A stretch of 11,318 bases of DNA, taken from assembly GCA_030620035.1 (NCBI GenBank), contig JAUXAE010000026.1, positions 1-11,318 on the forward strand. The letters run 5' to 3'. Shown here piece by piece: positions 7,395 through 11,318 of this stretch. Positions within the stretch are counted from its first letter, which is position 1. Each line of letters begins with the position of its first letter. The stretch is from Dehalococcoidales bacterium. GTDB taxonomy: Bacteria > Chloroflexota > Dehalococcoidia > Dehalococcoidales > JAUXAE01. A model generated the notes under the pieces. That model was given only the letters and a program-made list of their open reading frames with translations. It was not told where the DNA came from and ran no database searches. The translations under genes and the position numbers were made by a program.

Positions 7395-7425
7395 TTGGCA
7401 TCCAGTGATTAAATAATAGTATAAT
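7395..7425 (+). promoter_or_regulatory. promoter for the PEP carboxykinase gene
   Basis: TTGGCA at 7395-7400 matches five of six -35 bases and TATAAT at 7420-7425 is a perfect -10. The 19-base spacing is longer than the usual 16-18, so activity may be weak or need an activator. The predicted start near 7432 leaves about 28 bases before the ATG, including GGGAG at 7448-7452. Confidence 0.5.
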
Positions 7426-7459
7426 TAAAACCGAAGAAAGTTTACTTGGGAGCAGTGGC

Positions 7460-8959
7460 ATGCACCGAATTTTTGCTAAGGAGTTTAGACCTAAAAGGAT
7501 AATTGATAACCCCTCTGAAGAGGAGCTCAGAGGTTGGGCGCTGGAGCGGGGTGGCGTTATCACCGAGTTCGGCAACCTCTCTGTGGTTACCAAGGTGCGT
7601 AACCGCATTGCCAAGTTTACCGAGGTGGTGATGGGTGAGCTTGGCCGGGACGATGAGCAGCTTGTCCACCAGGTTCTGGAATACCTGAAGACCAAGGAGA
7701 TGATACAGCTTGATAGGGTGATGTGTTACAACCCTGGCTTCAAGAGAAACTGTCGCGTATATATTACCGCTGATTATCCCCGGATACCGCTAATGTGGGG
7801 AAATACACTGTTTCCACCAGAGGGCGGTGAGCCTGACTTTATATCTATTACCGTTGCCGAGTGGCCGGAGAAGAAGACTCTTGTTTTTCCTGAGTCGGGG
7901 ACAACCCTGATTTTGGGCAGTGACTACAAGGGTGAGAATAAGAAGGCGATGCTTCGCCAGGTGATGTACTGGGCCAAGAAGGAAGGCAACCTGGGGCTTC
8001 ATGCCGCCAGCAAGATACTGCGCGTCTTTCGCAACGGCAAATTACGGGATTTTGGTTTTGTCCTCTTTGGCCTGAGTGGCACCGGCAAGACCTCCCTCTC
8101 CTGCCATTCCCACTGGCTGGGCCATCCGGAGAGGGTGGTCATCCGCCAGGATGATGTCGTTATCTTAAGGTCTAACGGTAGTGCCATTGGCACTGAGGAG
8201 TCTTTCTATCTCAAGACAGACGGATTAGAGCCCGGCACCCAGCCCCTTCTCTATGCGGCGGCCATAAGCCCACGGGCAATACTGGAAAATGTATCGGTGG
8301 ACCCGAAAACAGGCCGGGTTGATTTCTTTGATACGGCACTGACCTCTAATGGCCGGGGAATGGTAAAGAGACGGGATATTGCTTTTACCGATGGTGAGAT
8401 TGACCTCAAGAAGGTTGATTTTGTCGTCTTTATTACCCGTCGCTATGATATTATGCCGCCGGTGGTAAGGCTCAGCCCGGAGTGGGCGGCATCCGCCTTT
8501 ATGCTGGGCGAATCGGTTGAGACCTCGGCCGGCGACCCCACCCAGGCGGGCAAGTCGCTGCGGGTGGTGGGTACCAACCCCTTTATCGTCGGTTCGCATG
8601 AGGAGGAGGGCAACGCCTTTCTCCATATCCTGCGCCACAACCCGGAGATACAGTGCTTCATCCTAAACACGGGCAAGGTTGGCGGTATGGATAGGGGGCA
8701 GAAGATAACCGTACTTGACTCGGTCAAGATACTGGAGATGATAGCCCGTGATGAGATTGTCTGGCAGCAGGACGACTTCTGGGGCTATGAGGTGCCGGCA
8801 GAAATCCCCGGCGTTGAGCTAAGCCGCTTTGACCTCGGTCGTTACTACTCCGGGGAGGAAATACAGGAACTCTCTGATGGCTTGAGGCGAGAGAGGCTGG
8901 AATGGCTTTCTCAGTACCCCGGGCTTAACAAAGACATTGTCAGCGCCCTCAAGCCATGA
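7460..8959 (+). CDS. pckA: divergent ATP-type phosphoenolpyruvate carboxykinase
   Basis: PEP carboxykinase interconverts oxaloacetate plus ATP and PEP plus CO2 plus ADP, linking the C4 acid pool to gluconeogenesis; it can run in the carboxylating direction in anaerobes. The 499 residues are a little short of the typical 520-540. Family features in order: GSDYKGENKK at 153-162 matching the metal-binding EYAGEMKK region, His181 in LHAASK for MHCSAN, the P-loop GLSGTGKT at 204-211, kinase-2 Asp231-Asp232, and Arg299 in TSNGRG. Departures are clear: the N-terminal RSPKDK block is replaced by a basic VTKVRNRIAKF, the usual GDDEHGW is reduced to RQDDVVI, and the NTGW and TRAII motifs near the C-terminus read NTGK and LDSVKI. 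GGGAG seven bases upstream supports the ATG. It may be a true carboxykinase or a subfamily with a changed substrate. Confidence 0.82.
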   Translation: MHRIFAKEFRPKRIIDNPSEEELRGWALERGGVITEFGNLSVVTKVRNRIAKFTEVVMGELGRDDEQLVHQVLEYLKTKEMIQLDRVMCYNPGFKRNCRVYITADYPRIPLMWGNTLFPPEGGEPDFISITVAEWPEKKTLVFPESGTTLILGSDYKGENKKAMLRQVMYWAKKEGNLGLHAASKILRVFRNGKLRDFGFVLFGLSGTGKTSLSCHSHWLGHPERVVIRQDDVVILRSNGSAIGTEESFYLKTDGLEPGTQPLLYAAAISPRAILENVSVDPKTGRVDFFDTALTSNGRGMVKRRDIAFTDGEIDLKKVDFVVFITRRYDIMPPVVRLSPEWAASAFMLGESVETSAGDPTQAGKSLRVVGTNPFIVGSHEEEGNAFLHILRHNPEIQCFILNTGKVGGMDRGQKITVLDSVKILEMIARDEIVWQQDDFWGYEVPAEIPGVELSRFDLGRYYSGEEIQELSDGLRRERLEWLSQYPGLNKDIVSALKP

Positions 8960-9004
8960 GGCTCTGTTTCGGTTGGTGGATAAACATAACCGCCCTCGAG
9001 ATAC

Positions 9005-9080
9005 TGGCGCGCCTAGAGGGATTCGAACCCACGACACCCGGTTCCGAAGACCGGTGCTCTGTCCGCTGAGCTATAGGCGC
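9005..9080 (-). tRNA. tRNA-Arg (anticodon TCG)
   Basis: The minus strand folds into a full cloverleaf: acceptor GCGCCTA/TAGGCGC, D stem GCTC/GAGC, anticodon stem CCGGT/ACCGG with loop CTTCGGA, a 5-base variable loop, and a T arm with TTCGAAT. Anticodon TCG is at 9045-9047 and reads CGA and possibly other CGN codons. Discriminator G and CCA are encoded. The T stem has one T-T mismatch (50:64). It lies 9 bases downstream of tRNA-His and is probably cut from the same transcript. Confidence 0.95.
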
Positions 9081-9089
9081 TGGAATTTT

Positions 9090-9167
9090 TGGGGTGAGTG
9101 GAGGGATTCGAACCCTCGATCTCCAGGGCCACAACCTGGCGCCTTAAACCCCTTGGCCACACTCACC
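9090..9167 (-). tRNA. tRNA-His (anticodon GTG)
   Basis: The acceptor stem GTGAGTG/CACTCAC is perfect, the anticodon stem is CCAGG/CCTGG with loop TTGTGGC (anticodon GTG at 9130-9132), and the T arm is GAGGG/CCCTC around TTCGAAT. The extra 5' G (position -1, base 9167) opposite discriminator C73 is encoded; this is the identity mark for histidyl-tRNA synthetase in bacteria. CCA is encoded. The D stem has three pairs, with an A-A at the fourth position. Confidence 0.96.
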
Positions 9168-9172
9168 ACGCG

Positions 9173-9187
9173 TAGCTATTATAGCTA
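9173..9187. repeat. 15-bp palindrome over the tRNA promoter -10
   Basis: TAGCTAT, one central base, then ATAGCTA: a perfect dyad that contains the -10 hexamer of the tRNA-His/tRNA-Arg promoter. It could be an operator or chance in an AT-rich stretch. The stem is too AT-rich and lacks a T tract to act as a terminator. Confidence 0.6.
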
Positions 9188-9206
9188 AAACGGCATACCT
9201 TTTCAA
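9178..9206 (-). promoter_or_regulatory. promoter for the tRNA-His/tRNA-Arg unit
   Basis: On the minus strand TTGAAA (9201-9206) and TATAAT (9178-9183) are 17 bases apart, the ideal spacing. Predicted start near 9171 leaves a leader of only about four bases before tRNA-His. This is the strongest promoter match in the window, as expected for stable RNA genes. A 15-bp palindrome covers the -10. Confidence 0.75.
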
Positions 9207-9219
9207 TGATTTTAGATAG

Positions 9220-9504
9220 TTACCTTGGCACTAGTTGTACTATGGTGGCGCCGGTACCGCCCTCACCATACTCACCGAGCCGGTATGACTTGACCAGGGG
9301 ATGCTTAGCCAGTTGCTCCTGGACTACCTGACGCAGGGTCCCCGTTCCCTTACCGTGCACTATGCTGACCTGGCTTAAACCGGCCATAAAGGCATCATTC
9401 AGGTACTGCTCCAGCTTCAAGATGGCCTCATCTGCGGTGAGCCGGCGCAGGTGGATCTCACTGGCCGGTCCTTTAGCGGAATATTTCCTGTCTCTAGCTG
9501 GCAT
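9220..9504 (-). CDS. stand-alone Smr-domain protein
   Basis: The 94-residue protein is almost wholly one Smr domain, the module at the C-terminus of MutS2 that has nicking-nuclease or RNA-cleaving activity in several tested proteins. The signature HGKGTG is at 50-55, followed by LRQVVQEQLAKHP and the closing GGTGATIVQL at 82-91. The N-terminal conserved motif reads EIHLR (16-20), close to the usual LDLHG or LDLRG. The ATG at 9504 follows GGAG with four bases between. An upstream ATG at 9561 would put 19 residues inside a terminator hairpin, so I reject it. There is no MutS2 ATPase portion upstream, so this is a separate small protein, not the tail of mutS2. No promoter of its own is clear; it may be transcribed by read-through from the DUF5679 gene. 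Confidence 0.88.
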   Translation of the reverse strand: MPARDRKYSAKGPASEIHLRRLTADEAILKLEQYLNDAFMAGLSQVSIVHGKGTGTLRQVVQEQLAKHPLVKSYRLGEYGEGGTGATIVQLVPR

Positions 9505-9519
9505 AGCTCTCCGGCAATA

Positions 9520-9558
9520 AAAAGGCCGGGTAGCCTGGTGGCAAATACCCAGCCTTTT
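9520..9558 (-). terminator. rho-independent terminator after the DUF5679 gene
   Basis: On the minus strand an 11-pair stem (AAGGCTGGGTA pairing with TACCCGGCCTT), 13-base loop, then a TTTTTATT tract. One position is G-U in the minus transcript but C-A on the plus strand, which fixes the direction. The last T tract is 12-16 bases upstream of the Smr ATG, so it may partly attenuate Smr expression. Confidence 0.82.
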
Positions 9559-9579
9559 CACTGCCCTGGCTGATTACGG

Positions 9580-9720
9580 CTAACCCTTGCCTATCTTGAA
9601 CATCTTGGTGCCGCAGACCGGGCATACCCCTTGAGTCGCCGGTCGGCCGTTCTTCATGATTATGGCCCTGGTGTCCTTCATTTCCCTCTTGGTCCGGCAT
9701 TTCATGCAGTATCCTTGCAT
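9580..9720 (-). CDS. 46-residue DUF5679 zinc-ribbon microprotein
   Basis: Translation gives a 46-residue protein starting MQGYCMKCRTKREM and ending GVCPVCGTKMFKIGKG. Two Cys pairs, Cys5-x2-Cys8 and Cys33-x2-Cys36, form a treble-clef or zinc-ribbon knuckle, and the central KNGRPATQG is typical of DUF5679, a small domain common in Chloroflexota and also seen fused to topoisomerase I. The role is unknown; nucleic acid binding is plausible. The gene is well supported: AAAGGAGGT precedes the ATG by seven bases, a TTGACA promoter lies upstream, and a strong intrinsic terminator follows the stop. It is easily missed because of its size and because another frame is open across it. Confidence 0.9.
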   Translation of the reverse strand: MQGYCMKCRTKREMKDTRAIIMKNGRPATQGVCPVCGTKMFKIGKG

Positions 9721-9750
9721 TCAGGCTACCTCCTTTGGCTTTTGCCCTAA

Positions 9751-9779
9751 ACGATAAACCATTTCCAGCACCCTGTCAA
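9751..9779 (-). promoter_or_regulatory. promoter for the DUF5679 gene
   Basis: A perfect TTGACA (9774-9779) is followed after 17 bases by TATCGT (9751-9756), a four-of-six -10. Predicted start near 9744 gives a leader of about 24 bases holding the strong ribosome binding site. This would uncouple the gene from the SOD operon upstream. Confidence 0.6.
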
Positions 9780-9808
9780 TAGTAAAATAGTTAAAAAGCT
9801 TACTTTAA

Positions 9809-9831
9809 GCCGATTTTTTTAAAAGATCGGC
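9809..9831 (-). terminator. possible terminator after the SOD operon
   Basis: GCCGAT and ATCGGC flank an A/T-rich 11-base centre, and on the minus strand the hairpin is followed by TTAAAGTAAGCTTTTT. The T tract is not directly adjacent, so it is an imperfect intrinsic terminator. Its position between the last operon gene and the next promoter supports the role. A GC palindrome (GGCGGCCGCC, 9849-9858) right after the stop codon may add a further hairpin. Confidence 0.4.
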
Positions 9832-9859
9832 CCGCCATCTCTAGTCCTGGCGGCCGCCA

Positions 9860-10342
9860 TCATCTGGATAGCCCCTTCTTTAGCTGGGAAAGCTGCCTTA
9901 GGTGCGATTTCTCCTCGGCTATTATCCTGTTTATTGTCGGGTGCGTTGGTCTGGGCATAATGTCTCTCATCTCATAGTAGAATAGTACCGAGTCCTTCTC
10001 GGCGCTGATAGCTAGCTCCAGGGCCTCAATATCACTGTCCGTCTTGGTGACCATTTCGCCGGTTACCAGGTCATCGGTGAAAACGGCGCTGTCTACCAGC
10101 GCCACAAGATAGGCGGCATGCTCCTGGGTATAACTCTCTAAGAGTTGTAATTTATCGGCCTCAGTGAGCATGTCCTGGAAGGTCTGGATATGCTGCCTTT
10201 CCATGTCGGCTAGATAGCGGAAGGCATCACCGGTGGCGGCGCTCTCTGTGGAACGGGCCATGGTGTCGTAGAAGGCAACACCCCGCCGCTCAATATCGAT
10301 GGCTATGTTAATCAGTTCACTGCCCGAAAAAGAGATGGACAC
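9860..10342 (-). CDS. ferritin-like diiron protein (rubrerythrin-type, no rubredoxin domain)
   Basis: The 160-residue protein is a four-helix ferritin-like domain with the two repeated metal-ligand patterns of rubrerythrin: Glu18 (DIERRG) and Glu48-x2-His51 (MERQH) in the first half, Glu115 (SAEKDS) and Glu144-x2-His147 (EEKSH) in the second. Such proteins bind a diiron centre and often reduce hydrogen peroxide, or store iron. There is no C-terminal CxxC rubredoxin, so electrons must come from a separate donor. The start is GTG with GGAGGTGA just upstream; no in-frame ATG occurs before residue 28. It is the last gene of a minus-strand operon with SOD and a CMD-like protein, which fits defence against oxygen in an anaerobe. 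The reaction itself is inferred. Confidence 0.85.
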   Translation of the reverse strand: MSISFSGSELINIAIDIERRGVAFYDTMARSTESAATGDAFRYLADMERQHIQTFQDMLTEADKLQLLESYTQEHAAYLVALVDSAVFTDDLVTGEMVTKTDSDIEALELAISAEKDSVLFYYEMRDIMPRPTHPTINRIIAEEKSHLRQLSQLKKGLSR

Positions 10343-10383
10343 TGCTCACCTCCATGTGCTGGTCATACGGCTGGCCCTATAAT

Positions 10384-10701
10384 CTAGCCCGATTTGGCGA
10401 TAACCTCATCGACCCATTTCATGGCGGCAATCATGGTCGGGAAGCCGGCTGTGGTCAGGGAGAGCAGTACGGCGTGGCGAATCTCATCGGCTGAGATGCC
10501 TTCCTCCAGGGCTTGCCGGGCGTGCGACCTTACCCCTCCCTCTGAGCTCAGACCGACGGCAATGCCCAGCTTTACCAGACGGCGTGTTTTTTCATCCAGC
10601 GGCCCCCATCGGTGGCAGCTAACCGCCAGCTCATCATAGGCCTTGGCCACCTCAGGGAACTTGTGCTTGAAATCCTTGTATATTTCGGGTAGATAGCCCA
10701 T
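10384..10701 (-). CDS. carboxymuconolactone decarboxylase family protein lacking CxxC
   Basis: The 105-residue all-helical protein fits the CMD/AhpD-like fold: ELAVSCHRWGPLDEKTRRLVKLGIAVG at 24-50, then SEGGVRSHARQALEEGIS at 53-70 and EIRHAVLLSLTTAGFPTM at 73-90. Glu54 and His60 match the usual acid and histidine, but the CxxC redox pair of AhpD is absent and Cys29 is the only cysteine. It is therefore unlikely to be an alkylhydroperoxidase of the AhpD kind and could be a decarboxylase-like or binding protein. AGAGGAGG five bases before the ATG is a strong site. It lies 21 bases after the SOD stop and 41 bases before the ferritin-like gene, so the three are probably co-transcribed. A link to oxidative stress rests on context alone. 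Confidence 0.85.
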   Translation of the reverse strand: MGYLPEIYKDFKHKFPEVAKAYDELAVSCHRWGPLDEKTRRLVKLGIAVGLSSEGGVRSHARQALEEGISADEIRHAVLLSLTTAGFPTMIAAMKWVDEVIAKSG

Positions 10702-10722
10702 AATGTCCTCCTCTGCGTGTCT

Positions 10723-11301
10723 CTATTTCAGCCGGCCGGCGGCCACCGCCCAGTTGATGTTCTTGAAGAAAGCGGCTATGTAGTCGGCCCGCCCGAGGCC
10801 GTAATCAGTGATGAAGGCGTGCTCAAAGACATCCATTACCAGGATGGGGGTACAACCAGCCGGATGGCCGACCTCGTGTTCATTAATCCACTGGTTAAAG
10901 AGCCCTCCGGTTATGTTGTCCTGATACAGGATGGTCCAGCCGATGCCGCGCATGGCTCCAGTGGCCTTGAAGTCCCTCTCCCAGTCCTCATAGCTGCCAA
11001 ATTCCTGGGCCAGCTGGCCGGCCAGCTGGCCTGATTTGTCCAAAAGGCCATTACCGCCCAGGTTGCCAAAGTAGTACTCGTGGAGCCGCATGCCGTTGAA
11101 TTCAAAGCCCAGGCGCCGCTTCAATTCGGCATACTCCAGGGTGGCTACCCTGTCCTCCTTGAGCATAGCGGCCAGGGTGTCCATCAGTTTGTTGGTGTTT
11201 TTGACATAACCCTGATACAGGGTAAAGTGGTTGTTAAGCAGGCTCTGGCTAAAACCCTCCATTCCGATGAGACTGCCAAAGTCCTTGGCCTCATAAGCCA
11301 T
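10723..11301 (-). CDS. Fe/Mn-family superoxide dismutase
   Basis: The enzyme turns superoxide into oxygen and hydrogen peroxide. The 192 residues match the family. Metal ligands are His25 (LLNNHFTLY), His74 (GMRLHEYYF), Asp157 and His161 (VMDVFEHAF). The usual DVWEHAY reads DVFEHAF, so the second-shell tryptophan is phenylalanine (159). The glutamine that marks Fe or Mn preference (in FNNAAQ or near GGxGW) is not where expected, with GMRL before His74 and AMRGIGW at 116-122, so metal choice is uncertain. No signal peptide is present, so it is cytosolic. GAGGAGG seven bases before the ATG is a strong site; the promoter would lie beyond the right edge. It heads the operon with the CMD-like and ferritin-like genes, where the last could remove the peroxide made here. 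Confidence 0.93.
   Translation of the reverse strand: MAYEAKDFGSLIGMEGFSQSLLNNHFTLYQGYVKNTNKLMDTLAAMLKEDRVATLEYAELKRRLGFEFNGMRLHEYYFGNLGGNGLLDKSGQLAGQLAQEFGSYEDWERDFKATGAMRGIGWTILYQDNITGGLFNQWINEHEVGHPAGCTPILVMDVFEHAFITDYGLGRADYIAAFFKNINWAVAAGRLK
11008..11031. repeat. 24-bp perfect palindrome and 12-bp tandem repeat inside the SOD gene
   Basis: The 12-mer GGCCAGCTGGCC, itself a palindrome, occurs twice back to back. It encodes the repeated residues GQLAGQLA at 91-98 of the superoxide dismutase. It lies in the loop-helix region after His74 and could have arisen by a 12-base duplication. Confidence 0.9.
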
Positions 11302-11318
11302 TATTCGGCCTCCTCTCC

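Larger units (their letters stand above)
7150..7459. other. 310-bp gene-free spacer with inverted repeats and pckA promoter
   Basis: No coding sequence with a plausible start and protein character is seen on either strand. The left part (7199-7330) is filled with short perfect or near-perfect inverted repeats, listed separately. The right part (7371-7459) turns AT-rich and carries the promoter and ribosome binding site of the downstream PEP carboxykinase gene. Confidence 0.7.

Noticed and set aside
8225..8638. 137-residue minus-strand open frame opposite pckA
   Set aside because: It is antisense to the P-loop enzyme, with no ribosome binding site and no recognisable motif.
8937..9188. 83-residue plus-strand open frame with GIRTHDTRF and WRDSNPRSP
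   Set aside because: This is the well-known false protein produced by translating the antisense of tRNA genes; it covers tRNA-Arg and tRNA-His exactly. The opposite-strand frames with VRIPLGAP and VRIPPLTP are the same artefact.
9220..9504. Truncated mutS2
   Set aside because: No ATPase or clamp-domain remnant lies upstream; a complete DUF5679 gene with terminator occupies that place, so this is a natural stand-alone Smr protein.
9505..9561. 19-residue N-terminal extension of the Smr protein
   Set aside because: It would be encoded within the intrinsic terminator hairpin and has no ribosome binding site; the ATG at 9504 has GGAG nearby and begins just before the conserved domain.
9494..9700. 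68-residue minus-strand open frame beginning MPDQEG
   Set aside because: It is an out-of-frame reading of the DUF5679 gene and its terminator. It has low-complexity Gln/Gly/His content and no ribosome binding site, while the overlapping 46-residue frame has all gene signals.

Overview
The window reads as chromosomal DNA of a free-living bacterium with moderate-to-high GC. The most likely source is Chloroflexota of the Dehalococcoidia type, often recovered from anoxic or subsurface settings. This placement is an inference from protein style: a 46-residue DUF5679 zinc ribbon, a divergent ATP-type PEP carboxykinase, a thiazoline-hydrolase-like protein, and SOD/ferritin-like proteins of anaerobe type. 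No marker here settles the taxonomy.

Layout, left to right. (1) 87-716, plus strand: a small cysteine-rich protein, possibly related to the ATC hydrolase family. (2) 744-4353, minus strand: a tight fabF-recJ-plsY operon with start/stop overlap at fabF/recJ and close coupling at recJ/plsY. It covers fatty acid elongation, single-strand DNA processing and phospholipid acylation. (3) 4354-4468: a compact divergent promoter region driving fabF leftward and mtaB (tRNA t6A37 methylthiotransferase) rightward. (4) 5779-6612: an AT-rich gene of unknown function with a HEPN-like C-terminus, the part most like an accessory insertion. It is followed by a convergent GNAT acetyltransferase (6631-7119). (5) 7150-7459: a gene-free spacer packed with perfect short inverted repeats, ending in the promoter of a divergent PEP carboxykinase gene (7460-8959). 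(6) 9005-9167, minus strand: tRNA-His(GTG) followed by tRNA-Arg(TCG), both with encoded CCA, with a strong promoter upstream. (7) 9220-9720, minus strand: a stand-alone Smr-domain protein and, upstream of it, a DUF5679 microprotein gene closed by a clear intrinsic terminator. (8) 9860-11301, minus strand: an apparent oxidative-stress operon of Fe/Mn superoxide dismutase, a carboxymuconolactone-decarboxylase-like protein without the CxxC pair, and a ferritin-like diiron protein.

Most of the window is housekeeping. The points most worth a second look are the HEPN-like orphan in its AT-rich segment, the inverted-repeat cluster beside it, the altered motifs of the PEP carboxykinase, the symmetric divergent promoter, and the SOD operon with its unusual active-site residues and a 24-bp palindrome inside the coding sequence. 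I do not see a clearly new multi-gene system.
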